Source: Gammaproteobacteria bacterium UBA7310 (GTDB lineage: Bacteria > Pseudomonadota > Gammaproteobacteria > Pseudomonadales > Ketobacteraceae). From it: DNA of 41,015 nt. Position numbers and translations under genes: made by a program. The notes beneath the pieces were generated by a model that ran no database searches, was not told where the DNA came from, and saw only the letters and a program-made list of their open reading frames with translations. Position 1 is the first letter of the stretch. Each line of letters opens with the position of its first letter. This document shows positions 7,046 through 16,492 of this stretch, piece by piece. The stretch lies in assembly GCA_002471665.1 (NCBI GenBank), contig DKQK01000033.1, positions 3,709 to 44,723 of the forward strand, in the 5' to 3' direction.

Positions 7046-10000
7046 ATGAAAAAGGCGTGTCTGACGTTGCTGCTGGGGATAGGCATGGTCAGTGGTGCTT
7101 ATGGGGCCAATGCCAATGGGCCGGGTGCATTGGGGGGTGATCTGTGGCAGGGCTTTCTGCAGATACTGCTCAATATCCCGCCGGTATCAGAGCGCATTAA
7201 TGTGGTTGCCAATGAAGCACCATTTTACATTCCGCAGGCCAAATCCCATGGCCTCACCACCTTTCGTAATCGCAGTATCAGCCTGACGTTGCAGGCCAAG
7301 CATCGGCTTGAACCCGATGAAGTGGAGCTGCCGTTGCAGTTCGAGATCGTCAGCCCTCCGTTGCATGGCACGTTGGAAGGGGCGCCGCCCAATCTGGTGT
7401 ATACCCCGGCGCCAGACTACACCGGATTCGACGAGCTGGTGTTTGCAGTCTCCGACGGGGTGCACGGCAGCAGTGAAGGCACCATTCAGATCAAAGTGCA
7501 GGGTTCATACACGTTATTTGAAAGTGGGCAAGTGCGTCCGTTGGCGTTGAATTCGGACAGCAGCCGGCTGTACGCGCTCAATACACCGGATGCACGGTTG
7601 GAAATTTTTGATATCAACGGCCACCAGCCGGTTCACCTGCACAGTGTGCCGGTGGGGCTGGAGCCGGTGGCCCTGGCCCTGCGCAATGACCAGGAAGCCT
7701 GGGTGGTGAATACCTTGTCCGACAGCATCAGCATTGTGGATCTGGCGGCACCGGTGCCTCACGTTAAGCGCACCCTGCAGGTGGGGGATGAGCCGCAGGA
7801 TATTGTCTTTGCGGGGCCGGCCCGTTCACGGGCGTTTGTGGGCACGGCCCATCGTGGACAGAATTCACCGTCTGAACTGGAACCCCTGACACCCGGTTTG
7901 GAGCGCGCGGATGTGTGGGTGTTTGACGGGGCCAATCCCACACAGCCACTCAATATCGTGACGCTGTTTGGTATGCCGCCCCGTGGCCTGGCGGTGAGCC
8001 CCGATGGCGCAACGGTATACGCTGGAATCTACAAATCCGGTAACCAGTCCACCATCGCTGTGCATAATTACCGCTTGTTCGGCAAACTCAGTACGGCCTA
8101 CGGTAAACCCGGGCCCAAGGATGATGCCAGCGGTGTGAGGGCACCCAACACCGGAGTGATTGTGCGCTACGATGGTAATCGCTGGCGTGATTATTACGGC
8201 ACCAACTGGAGCCGCTTTATTCATTTTGATCTGCCCGATTACGACGTCTTTGAAATTGATGCCATGGCCGACACTCCGGCGGTTGCCGCACAACATGCCC
8301 ACGTGGGTAATGCGCTGTTTAATCTGGCCGTGAACCCCCAAACCGGTGCCCTGTATGTCAGTAATCTGGAAGCCCGTAATGAATTGAAATTTGAAGGCCA
8401 GGGAGAGCGCAGCGATGTGCAGACTTTGCGTGGCCGCTTTATTCAGAACCGCATTACCGTCATCAAGAACGGCGAGGTGCTGCCCCGGGATCTGAATCCC
8501 CATTTGACGGACGCCGATCCGGACGGTAGCCCGGACCAGAATGCACGCAGCCTGGCCCTGCCGTTGCAGATGCAGGTCAACCAATCCGGAGAAAGACTGT
8601 ATGTGGCGGCCTTTGGTTCCGCCAAGGTGGGCGTGTTTGACATTACAGAGCTGGAGGAAAATACCTTCACCCCAAATCCGCGCAGCCACATTGAGCTCAG
8701 TGGTGGTGGCCCCAGTGGCCTGGTGCTGGATGAAGCCAATCAACGCCTGTTTGTATTGACCCGTTTTGACAACGGCATTTCAGTCATTGATACCCGCAGT
8801 CAAACCGAGAAAGCGCATGTCACCATGTACAACCCGGAACCGGATTTTATCGTTGAAGGCCGCCCCTTTCTGTACGACGCCCGTTACAGCTCCGGCCGTG
8901 GTGACAGTGCCTGTGGCAGTTGCCATTTGTTTGGCGATATGGACGGCATTGCCTGGAACCTGGGTAACCCGGATGCCAGTTGGACCTACAATACCCGGGA
9001 TTACGTGAACTTTTTTTCGCGCATGAATGCGTTACGTATTCATCATCCTATGAAAGGCCCTATGTTGACGCAATCCCTGCGCGGCATGGAATTTCAGGGG
9101 CCGCAACATTGGCGCGGTGATCGCACCGGTGCCTATCGGGTAAATGGCGAGTCGTTGGAGCGGGCGGCGTTCAAGGAATTCAGAGGTGCATTCCCGGACC
9201 TGCTGGGGCGGCCGGAGATTCCCCCGGAGGAAGACATGAATGCGTTTGCCGACTTTGTATTGCAGTTGCGTTATCCACCCAGCCCCATTCGCAATCTGGA
9301 TGACACACTGACGCCAGAGCAGAGTGTGGGCAGAGATACCTTCTTCAATGTTAAAACCACCGGCTTCCCTGCACCCAAGGGGGGGGATGTGGCGATGATA
9401 CCCTGTAACGATTGCCATGAAGTGGATGCCGATATCGAGCGTTTTGGTACCAGTACATTGATGAGCTTTGAAGGTACGGAAACCTCACAGGATATGAAAG
9501 TGGCGCACCTGCGCAACGTCTATACCCGCGTGGGAATGTTTGGCCAGCGTTTTCGCTATGACACACCCACCAATCGATTTATGGGGGATCAGGTCACTGG
9601 GTACGGTTTTTCCCACGATGGGGCCGCGGATACGTTAAAGACTTTCCTGTCGTTGAATGTGTTTCATGTGCCCGATGAGCGCCTGGATCAGACCATCGAT
9701 TTTGTGATGGCCATGCCCACCGGGCTGGCACCCATGGTAGGCCAGCAGTTAACACTGGACAGCGCCGCCACGGTGCTGGATCAGCAACGGCTGGATCTGA
9801 TGCGGGATCAGGCTCTGCAGCATCTGCAGCGGGATGGTTTCTATAAACCGCAGTGCGAACTGATCGCCCAGGGTGTGATAGCCGGTGAGCAATCCGGATG
9901 GTGGTTGCAGGAAGATGGTTTGTTCTATCCCGACCGGGTGGGTGCTGCGCTGTCGGATACCGCGTTGCGAGCATTGGCGGGGGCGCCGGGCAATCGCCTG

Positions 10001-10246
10001 ACCTTTAGCTGCGTTCCACCCGGGAGCGGCAATCGTATGGCGCTGGACCGTGATGAGGATGCCGTACTGGATCGGCATGACGGGCTGTTATTGGGCCGTG
10101 CACCTACCGCTGTTCAGGCGGCGAACCCTGCCGCAGAACTGGAGCAGGATGTGGTGGTGGAGCCGGAAGAGGGTGGTTACAGCCGGGAAGAATCCCAAAA
10201 ACGCCGTGGTGTGTTTCCCAGCTTCAAGGATTTCTGGGCCTTCTAA
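7046..10246 (+). CDS. Exported Ig-like / beta-propeller / di-haem cytochrome fusion protein
   Basis: 1066 aa. A signal peptide (MKKACLTLLLGIGMVSGAYG) is followed by a cadherin/Ig-like domain (about 85-150, ending PAPDYTGFDELVFAVSDG). A YVTN/lactonase-type beta-propeller spans about 155-600 (repeats such as LDEANQRLFVLTRFDNGISVIDT). The C-terminal half has two haem-c motifs, CGSCH (623-627) and CNDCH (787-791). The end resembles the CCP/MauG family (MKVAHLRNVYTRVGMFG, then FSHDGAADTL). Two calcium-loop-like stretches are seen: DADPDGSPDQN near 489 and DRDEDAVLDRHD at 1001-1012. The start is the ATG at 7046 (AAGGG upstream, signal peptide directly following), not the longer frame upstream. It ends overlapping the stop of the convergent AraC gene. 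A periplasmic or surface oxidoreductase is likely; the substrate is unknown. Confidence 0.85.
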   Translation: MKKACLTLLLGIGMVSGAYGANANGPGALGGDLWQGFLQILLNIPPVSERINVVANEAPFYIPQAKSHGLTTFRNRSISLTLQAKHRLEPDEVELPLQFEIVSPPLHGTLEGAPPNLVYTPAPDYTGFDELVFAVSDGVHGSSEGTIQIKVQGSYTLFESGQVRPLALNSDSSRLYALNTPDARLEIFDINGHQPVHLHSVPVGLEPVALALRNDQEAWVVNTLSDSISIVDLAAPVPHVKRTLQVGDEPQDIVFAGPARSRAFVGTAHRGQNSPSELEPLTPGLERADVWVFDGANPTQPLNIVTLFGMPPRGLAVSPDGATVYAGIYKSGNQSTIAVHNYRLFGKLSTAYGKPGPKDDASGVRAPNTGVIVRYDGNRWRDYYGTNWSRFIHFDLPDYDVFEIDAMADTPAVAAQHAHVGNALFNLAVNPQTGALYVSNLEARNELKFEGQGERSDVQTLRGRFIQNRITVIKNGEVLPRDLNPHLTDADPDGSPDQNARSLALPLQMQVNQSGERLYVAAFGSAKVGVFDITELEENTFTPNPRSHIELSGGGPSGLVLDEANQRLFVLTRFDNGISVIDTRSQTEKAHVTMYNPEPDFIVEGRPFLYDARYSSGRGDSACGSCHLFGDMDGIAWNLGNPDASWTYNTRDYVNFFSRMNALRIHHPMKGPMLTQSLRGMEFQGPQHWRGDRTGAYRVNGESLERAAFKEFRGAFPDLLGRPEIPPEEDMNAFADFVLQLRYPPSPIRNLDDTLTPEQSVGRDTFFNVKTTGFPAPKGGDVAMIPCNDCHEVDADIERFGTSTLMSFEGTETSQDMKVAHLRNVYTRVGMFGQRFRYDTPTNRFMGDQVTGYGFSHDGAADTLKTFLSLNVFHVPDERLDQTIDFVMAMPTGLAPMVGQQLTLDSAATVLDQQRLDLMRDQALQHLQRDGFYKPQCELIAQGVIAGEQSGWWLQEDGLFYPDRVGAALSDTALRALAGAPGNRLTFSCVPPGSGNRMALDRDEDAVLDRHDGLLLGRAPTAVQAANPAAELEQDVVVEPEEGGYSREESQKRRGVFPSFKDFWAF

Positions 10247-11286
10247 CACAGGCTGTGTGCAAGGGATGCGGTGCTACTGCATTCGCTGATGGCCGCGCGA
10301 AAAGCGCGGGGAGATTGTCCGGTCCAGCGTTTGAAGGCTTTGCTGAAAGATGAGGTATCGTAAAAATCCAGACTGATGGCGATGTCGGTGATGGATTGGT
10401 TGCTGTTCAATAATTTGGATATGGCGGTTTCCCGACGCAGGTCCTCCACAATTTCCACATAGGAGGTGCCCTGCTTCTTCAGGTTGCGACGCAAGGTGCG
10501 GCTGCTCACCTGTAAAAGTTCGGCCACGTCTTCCAGGCTCGGCACGGCATCCAGATGCCGTGCCAGCAATGCCCGCACTTCACGGGTGATATCAAGTTCT
10601 TTATCCGTGATGCTGGTGAGAAACGTGCTTTCGGCCTGAGCAGAAATACTGGTGTTGGCCAGCGGCATTTCCTGTTCGGCCAGCTTTCTGTCCACAACAA
10701 ACTCTGCATGTTCCACATCAAACTTCAGTGTGCAGGCCAGCATCTCTTCATAGTACTGGCTGTAATCCGGCCTGCTGTAAGGAAAGGCAATGTAGGCCGG
10801 CTGTTTATCCGGCCCCAAGAGAAACTGAAAAATATTACGGAAGTGGATCATGATCCATTCCATAAAATAACGGGTGTAGGGGGCCAGAGAGACACACTCG
10901 TACAGTCGTATGCCCACGTGATCGGGTGTTTCAAAGTACTCCAGTTCCAATGGTGGAAACAGAAGGTTGCCAAGTCGACTTCCCGTCTGCAGGCATTCCG
11001 CATAAGTGGATTGATACAAGATGGAGATGCCCGCTATTCCATGACAGCCGAATTGAATGTGGTTGCCGTTCTTCAGTCCATAATGAGGGATGTTGGAAGT
11101 GGCTTTGGTGACTTTGATCAGGCGCATGACTTCATCCAGGGTGAAGTACTCTGTGCGGCTGTACAGGTTATCCAGATTGATGGCGGCGGCTTTACCGATA
11201 TCGTGCAATTTAATGCCGTTATCCAAAGGATACTGCAGTGATGCAATGACGTACTGCGGGTGTATGTAAGGCTTGAAACGATCCAT
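10243..11286 (-). CDS. AraC family transcriptional regulator (arabinose-binding-type N-terminal domain)
   Basis: 347 aa. The same architecture as the regulator at 4-5 kb: ArabBD-type sensor domain (about 15-200, including VMRLIKVTKATSNIPHYGLKNG and GIAGISILYQS) and a C-terminal AraC helix-turn-helix pair (LEDVAELLQVSSRTLRRNLKKQ; ITDIAISLDFYDTSSFSKAFKRWTGQSPRAFR). The start is ATG at 11286 with no strong SD. Its last four bases overlap the end of the convergent propeller-cytochrome gene. The two AraC proteins share family, not close sequence identity, so a recent duplication is unlikely. The target is not evident; the convergent propeller gene is a candidate by position only. Confidence 0.9.
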   Translation of the reverse strand: MDRFKPYIHPQYVIASLQYPLDNGIKLHDIGKAAAINLDNLYSRTEYFTLDEVMRLIKVTKATSNIPHYGLKNGNHIQFGCHGIAGISILYQSTYAECLQTGSRLGNLLFPPLELEYFETPDHVGIRLYECVSLAPYTRYFMEWIMIHFRNIFQFLLGPDKQPAYIAFPYSRPDYSQYYEEMLACTLKFDVEHAEFVVDRKLAEQEMPLANTSISAQAESTFLTSITDKELDITREVRALLARHLDAVPSLEDVAELLQVSSRTLRRNLKKQGTSYVEIVEDLRRETAISKLLNSNQSITDIAISLDFYDTSSFSKAFKRWTGQSPRAFRAAISECSSTASLAHSLC

Positions 11287-11527
11287 GAGATTGACTGCGC
11301 CTGATGATGACCGGAAAGATGCCTTATTTGTATAACTCGCATTACTTTACTACTTGTAAATATTGGCCAAGGGTCCAAGTAATTTGTTATCGAATTGTAG
11401 GTTTGGTGTTCCCTAAAAACTGAATCAGTTGCTTTAATTTCTATCGGTTAGTCAATGGCAGCCCAGGTGCCGGTTGCACAGTGACAACAGCAAGCCATGT
11501 TCAGGATCATCAGTTGGTTTGCCTGTT

Positions 11528-12520
11528 TTATTGGAGTAACAATGCAATGCCCAATCCGGCGAACAGCCAGGCGCCATATACCCGGGTATGGGCGAAAGCA
11601 AAGGCGGAAAACCATAAAGGCCAAATGCGCTGGGGAAAGCGTTCAGGCTTGTGGTCGGGCAAGGGGTAGGAGCAGGCGCGCCACAGGGCATAGGCGGATC
11701 TGAAGGCAAGGGCGATCAGCAGTATCGGCCAGGGCAGCTGTCCGCTGAAAACCAAAACCGACGGAATACAATATTGCGCCAGTGTCATGGCTTTCACCCA
11801 GCTACGGGCGCGGGCTTCCCCCAGTATCACCGGCAAAGTACGTACCCCTTTGGCGGCATCTGCTGCGCGTTTGTCCAGGTGTTTGCCGAACAGAACAGAG
11901 GTGGGTCCCAGGGCATAGGCAATGGAGACAACCGCCACCAGCCAACTCCACTGGCCGCTCACCACGTAAAAACCACCACCCACCATTAGCGGGCCCCATA
12001 CCAGCAGCACCGCGGGCTCACCCAGCCCCCATTTTTTCAATGGCCAGGTGTAAAACAAAACAAAAAAGCAGCCCGCTGCCAGTAACGGCAGAACCAGCTC
12101 CCCGCGCAGCCACAGCAGTAGCAGGCCAATGCCCAATGCGGCCATTCCGGTAAGGCCGATTTGCAACAGCATATCAACACCGGACATCAGGCCCCGGGTC
12201 AGCGGCTGCACGCCATATTGATTGCGCATGTAACGGTCGTCGTCCACTCCGCGCCAATAATCCGTGGCATCGTTAATGAGATTGTTGGTGGCATGGGCCA
12301 GACACAATCCCAGTGTGACCAGGCACCATAAGCCCCAGTCCAGGGTGCTGAAATACCAAGCCAGCAAGCCGGCCAGAATTGATGAGCTGAATGTCATGAT
12401 CAGCACCGAGGCGCGAACACTGATGAGCCAGCGCCCAAACCAATCCAACTGGTGCCATTGTTCGTCACTGAGCCGGGGCATACCGGTGAGCGCTTTGCCC
12501 CAGATTGACAGATGAATCAT
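11528..12520 (-). CDS. UbiA family prenyltransferase
   Basis: 330 aa with eight or nine membrane segments. UbiA-family enzymes move an isoprenyl chain onto an aromatic or other acceptor within the membrane (quinones, haem O, archaeal-type lipids). The first Mg-pyrophosphate motif is clear: N83-D84...D87 in LINDATDYWRGVDDD. The second Asp-rich motif is D216...D221 in KHLDKRAADAAKGVRTLP, a shape resembling MenA-type enzymes. The acceptor cannot be read. The ATG overlaps the stop of the upstream dienelactone-hydrolase-like gene by four bases (ATGA), so translation is coupled. About 240 nt without a gene separate its end from the AraC start. Confidence 0.85.
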   Translation of the reverse strand: MIHLSIWGKALTGMPRLSDEQWHQLDWFGRWLISVRASVLIMTFSSSILAGLLAWYFSTLDWGLWCLVTLGLCLAHATNNLINDATDYWRGVDDDRYMRNQYGVQPLTRGLMSGVDMLLQIGLTGMAALGIGLLLLWLRGELVLPLLAAGCFFVLFYTWPLKKWGLGEPAVLLVWGPLMVGGGFYVVSGQWSWLVAVVSIAYALGPTSVLFGKHLDKRAADAAKGVRTLPVILGEARARSWVKAMTLAQYCIPSVLVFSGQLPWPILLIALAFRSAYALWRACSYPLPDHKPERFPQRIWPLWFSAFAFAHTRVYGAWLFAGLGIALLLQ

Positions 12521-13284
12521 TCAGTGAGGGTCGTTTGCAGATAACGCAGGAATCTGGCCCAGGATTGCGCATCAGCAGATTGGCGATAGCGGTCAGAGTC
12601 GAACACAGTGAAGGCGTGGGGCGCGCCGCCGAAACTGATCAGCTCATGGGGAATCTGATGAGCTTCCAGCTCGGTGCCCAGTTGTGCCAGATCCTGCAGG
12701 GTAATCATGTTGTCGGCACTGCCGTGGAATACCAGAATGCTGCCGCGGGTGTTGGCGTAACTCTGCCCCGGCGGCGTGCTCAGGCCACCGTGAAAGGTGA
12801 CAAAGCCTTTCATGTTGGCACCGGAGCGTGCGTGCTCCAGTACAGCGGCGCCGCCAAAACAGTAGCCCGTCATCACAGCATTATCGAGGTTGCCGCCCTG
12901 GGCTTTGGCTGCGTTCACGGCGCCGCTGATCAGGCGCCGGAATTTCTCCCGATCCTGATACAGTTCACCGGTATGCTGGCGTTTGTCTTCCACTTTGGTG
13001 GGGCGCACGCCCCGGCCGAACAAATCCGCCGCAAACACCGCGTAACCGGCTTGCTGCAGCATTTGTGCACGTTTGATTTCATAATCGGTGAGCCCATCCC
13101 AGTCGTGCAGCAAAATCACCAGCGGTGCCTTGGGCGCCGGGCTGATAAAGTAGCCCTCGTAGGGTTTGCCGTCCACTTCATACAGTACCGGTTGGGCGAG
13201 CGCCGACCCGGCAACCGTGAGCAAAAACACAGAGCGCAGTACGGCGCTGAAGAACGGCAAAGAAAAACGTGAAACGCGGGCCAT
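12517..13284 (-). CDS. Exported dienelactone hydrolase family protein
   Basis: 255 aa. A hydrophobic signal sequence (FFSAVLRSVFLLTVAGSALA) precedes an alpha/beta-hydrolase domain of the DLH family. The catalytic triad is visible: Cys in GYCFGG (C142), Asp in FHGSADNM (D191) and His in GGAPHAF (H223), matching Cys/Asp/His of Pseudomonas DLH. DLH enzymes open dienelactones in the cytoplasm; an exported member more likely acts on an envelope or environmental ester or lactone. Two in-frame ATGs lie six bases apart (13290 and 13284). AGGA is 2 nt from the first and 8 nt from the second, so the second is preferred. It is translationally coupled to the UbiA gene downstream. Confidence 0.85.
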   Translation of the reverse strand: MARVSRFSLPFFSAVLRSVFLLTVAGSALAQPVLYEVDGKPYEGYFISPAPKAPLVILLHDWDGLTDYEIKRAQMLQQAGYAVFAADLFGRGVRPTKVEDKRQHTGELYQDREKFRRLISGAVNAAKAQGGNLDNAVMTGYCFGGAAVLEHARSGANMKGFVTFHGGLSTPPGQSYANTRGSILVFHGSADNMITLQDLAQLGTELEAHQIPHELISFGGAPHAFTVFDSDRYRQSADAQSWARFLRYLQTTLTE

Positions 13285-13329
13285 GGTCATCGTCCTGAAG
13301 TCACAATGGAAGTCCCATGATACTGAATT

Positions 13330-13361
13330 CAGATGACGCTACCAGTGGGCAACGTCATCTG
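13330..13361 (-). terminator. Hairpin downstream of the RND pump operon
   Basis: CAGATGACG (13330-13338) and CGTCATCTG (13353-13361) pair over 9 bp across a 14-nt loop, 12 nt past the permease stop on the minus strand. The tract after the stem on that strand (AATTCAGTATC) is not U-rich. It may be an mRNA-stabilising hairpin or a factor-dependent terminator rather than a classical intrinsic one. Confidence 0.45.
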
Positions 13362-13373
13362 TTTGCACTTTGT

Positions 13374-16300
13374 CTAGTCAGCGGCCGATGCCGGTGCCAG
13401 TTGATTGCGCGACAGGCGCCGCCGTATCACCTGATAGAATACGGGCACAAAGATTATCGCCAGCACCGTCGCGGCAATCATGCCACCGATAACACCGGTG
13501 CCGATGGCCTGACGACTGGCGGCGCCGGCACCGCTGCTGATGGCCAGTGGCAAGACACCAAAGGTGAAGGCCAGTGAGGTCATCAGAATCGGGCGCAAAC
13601 GCATGCGGCAGGCATTGATGGTGGCGGTCATCAGGTTGACGCCTTTGCCTTCTTCATCCTTGGCAAATTCCACAATCAGGATTGCGTTTTTGGCGGCCAG
13701 CCCGATGATGGTGATCAAGCCCACTTTGAAGAACACATCGTTGGGCATGCCACGCAAATAGACAGCAGCCAGTGAACCCAATACACCCAGGGGCACCGCC
13801 AGTACCACGGCAACCGGAATGCTCCAGCTTTCGTACAGTGCCGCCAGTGACAGATACACCACCAACAACGACAGCAGGAACAGGGCCGGCGCCTGGGCTT
13901 CGGAGAGAATTTCCTCATAGGACACCCCCGACCATTCGTAGCTGAAGCCGGTGGGCAGCTCGGCCGCCAGCTGCTCCATCTCCAGCATGGCTTCCCCGGA
14001 GCTGACGCCGGCGGCAGCCTGGCCGCCGATCTTCATGGAGGGCACGCCGTTAAAGCGGGTGAGGCGCGGTGAACCCATGGTCCATTGCAGATCCGCGAAG
14101 GCGGAAAACGGCACCATCTCCCCGGCCTGATTGCGTACCCGCAATTGCTTGATGTCTTGCGGCAGCATGCGCGCGGCAATATCCGCCTGCAGGATGACCT
14201 TTTGTACCTGTCCCTGATTCACAAAGTCGTTGATGTAGGCCGAGCCCAGGGCAATGCTCAACGTGTTGTTGATCTCGCTGATATCAATGCCCAGGGCGCG
14301 GGCCTTCTCCCGGTCCACGTCCACCCGTAGCTGCGGGGTGTCTTCCATGCCTTCCGGGCGTACTCCCTGCAGTTTGTTGTTCTGCATGGCCATACCCAGC
14401 AGCAGGTCCCGCGCCTCGGTGAGTTTGGCGTGTCCCTGTCCGCCAATGTCCTTGAGCTGAAACTCAAAGCCGGTGGCGGTTCCCAGTTCCGGGATGGACG
14501 GTGGGTTCAAGGGGAAGATGACCGCATCCCGTACCCCGGCCAGGGCAGCCCAGGCACGGCCGATGACGGCATCCACGTGTTGATCCGGCTGCCGCCGTTG
14601 ATCCCAGTCCTTCAGGCGCACAAAAGCGATACCGGCGTTCTGACCGCTGCCGAAGAAACTGAAGCCGGCAATGGCGACGATTTTTTCCACGTTGGGTTCG
14701 TTTTGCAGAAAATAGTTTTCCATGGTGCGCAATACGCGGGTGGTGCGTTCCTGGGTGGCACCGGCGGGCAGTTGCACAATGGTAATGAAGTAACCCTGAT
14801 CTTCCTGGGGCAGAAACGAGGTCGGCAGGCGAAACGCGAAGAAGGTGACACCACCCACCAGGATCAAGTAAACCAGCATAACCCGGCCGGCGCGACGCAG
14901 CAGATAACCCACGCCTTTTTCATAGCCGTTGGTGCTGCGGTCGAACAGCCGATTAAACCAGGCGAAAAAGCCACGACTGTGCTGTTCGTGATCGTGCTTG
15001 AGCAGGGTGGCGCACAGTGCCGGTGTCAGGCTCAGCGCCAGGAAGGCAGAAAACAGGATAGAGGTGATCAGAGCCAGGGAGAACTGGCGATAGATGGCCC
15101 CCACCGAGCCGCTGAAAAAGGCCATGGGAATGAACACCGCCACCAGCACCACGGTGATACCCACAATGGCCCCGGTGATCTGCCCCATGGCTTTGCGGGT
15201 GGCTTGCCGCGGTGGCAGGCCCTCTTCGCGCATGATGCGCTCCACGTTTTCCACCACCACGATGGCATCGTCCACCAGAATGCCGATGGCCAGCACCAGG
15301 CCAAACAGGGTCAGGACGTTGATGGAAAAGCCAAACAGGCCCATGCCGATAAAGGCTCCCATCACCGCCACCGGCACCACCAGTGTGGGGATCAGGGTTG
15401 CGCGCCAGTTCTGCAGAAACAGAAACATCACCAGAAACACCAACAGTACCGCTTCCAGCAGTGTTTGCACCACTTCCTGTATGGAGATGCGAACGAAATC
15501 CGTGGTGTCATAGGGGTTGTCCCATTCCATGCCGCCGGGGAAAAACGCCGACATTTGTGCCATGCGTTCTTTCACCAGGGCGGAGGTTTCCACGGCGTTG
15601 CCGGTGGGGGACAGTTTGATGGCAATGGCGGCGGCCGGCTGGCCATTCACATAGGCGGTGGAGGCATAGTTTTCCCCACCCAACTCCACCCGTGCCACGT
15701 CTTTCAGCAACACACTGGAGCCGTTGGGGTTTACTTTCAGCAGGATCTGTTCGAACTGCTCCGGGGTGTTGAGCCGGCTGTCGGTCACCACAGTGGCATT
15801 CAGCATCTGGCCAACCTGGGCGGGCAGCCCCCCCAGTTCGCCGGCAGCCACCTGTACGTTCTGGGTCTGGATGGCCGTGGCCACGTCCGATGGGGTGAGG
15901 GAAAACGCCGTCAGTTTAATGGGGTCCAGCCAGATGCGCATGGCGTATTCGGTACCGAACACCTGTGCTTCGCCCACGCCTTTGATGCGCCGCAGTTCAT
16001 CCAGCAGATAACTGTTGGCGTAGTTGCCCAGGGCGATGGAATCCATGCTGCCGTTGCTGGAACTGATGGTCAGGATCATCAGGAAGTTGCGGGTGGCTTT
16101 CTCCACCCGCAGCCCCTGGCGCCGCACCGGCTCCGGCAAGCGCGCCTCCACCCGTTTCACCCGGTTGTTCACTTCCACCTGGGCGATGTCGAAATTAGTA
16201 CCCGGTTTAAAGGTGATGGTAATGTTGGCGGTGCCGCTGGAGCTGCTGTCGGAATTGATGGATTGCAGCCCTTCGATGCCATTCATTTCCTGTTCCACCA

Positions 16301-16490
16301 CGGCGGTAACGGTTTCCTCCACAATGTTGGCGGAGGCACCGGGGTAAGTGGCGGTAACCCGCACCGAAGGTGGCGCGATATTGGGGTACTGCGCCACGGG
16401 CATATCCAGCACGGTGAGGGTACCGCCCAGGATGATCAGCAGGGCGATGACGCAGGCAAAAATGGGCCTGTTGATGAAGAAGCGGGCCAT
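13374..16490 (-). CDS. RND multidrug efflux permease, HAE1 family (AcrB/MexB-like)
   Basis: 1038 aa, close to the usual length. It is the inner-membrane proton/drug antiporter of a tripartite pump that expels drugs, detergents and solvents. The proton relay is intact: D407-D408 in GILVDDAIVVVENVERI (same numbering as AcrB) and K934, equivalent to AcrB K940, in GLAAKNAILIVEF. The N-terminus MARFFINRPIFACVIALLIILGG and the two large periplasmic loops (about 40-330 and 560-860) are typical. It starts 2 nt after the adaptor stop, so the two form an operon. No outer-membrane factor gene lies in the window, so the pump probably borrows a TolC-like channel encoded elsewhere. Confidence 0.96.
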   Translation of the reverse strand: MARFFINRPIFACVIALLIILGGTLTVLDMPVAQYPNIAPPSVRVTATYPGASANIVEETVTAVVEQEMNGIEGLQSINSDSSSSGTANITITFKPGTNFDIAQVEVNNRVKRVEARLPEPVRRQGLRVEKATRNFLMILTISSSNGSMDSIALGNYANSYLLDELRRIKGVGEAQVFGTEYAMRIWLDPIKLTAFSLTPSDVATAIQTQNVQVAAGELGGLPAQVGQMLNATVVTDSRLNTPEQFEQILLKVNPNGSSVLLKDVARVELGGENYASTAYVNGQPAAAIAIKLSPTGNAVETSALVKERMAQMSAFFPGGMEWDNPYDTTDFVRISIQEVVQTLLEAVLLVFLVMFLFLQNWRATLIPTLVVPVAVMGAFIGMGLFGFSINVLTLFGLVLAIGILVDDAIVVVENVERIMREEGLPPRQATRKAMGQITGAIVGITVVLVAVFIPMAFFSGSVGAIYRQFSLALITSILFSAFLALSLTPALCATLLKHDHEQHSRGFFAWFNRLFDRSTNGYEKGVGYLLRRAGRVMLVYLILVGGVTFFAFRLPTSFLPQEDQGYFITIVQLPAGATQERTTRVLRTMENYFLQNEPNVEKIVAIAGFSFFGSGQNAGIAFVRLKDWDQRRQPDQHVDAVIGRAWAALAGVRDAVIFPLNPPSIPELGTATGFEFQLKDIGGQGHAKLTEARDLLLGMAMQNNKLQGVRPEGMEDTPQLRVDVDREKARALGIDISEINNTLSIALGSAYINDFVNQGQVQKVILQADIAARMLPQDIKQLRVRNQAGEMVPFSAFADLQWTMGSPRLTRFNGVPSMKIGGQAAAGVSSGEAMLEMEQLAAELPTGFSYEWSGVSYEEILSEAQAPALFLLSLLVVYLSLAALYESWSIPVAVVLAVPLGVLGSLAAVYLRGMPNDVFFKVGLITIIGLAAKNAILIVEFAKDEEGKGVNLMTATINACRMRLRPILMTSLAFTFGVLPLAISSGAGAASRQAIGTGVIGGMIAATVLAIIFVPVFYQVIRRRLSRNQLAPASAAD

Positions 16491-16492
16491 GA

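Noticed and set aside
11287..11527. Possible small gene between the AraC gene and the UbiA gene
   Set aside because: The short plus-strand frames have no SD and run into the UbiA gene on the other strand; the stretch looks like the AraC promoter region plus the UbiA 3' end.
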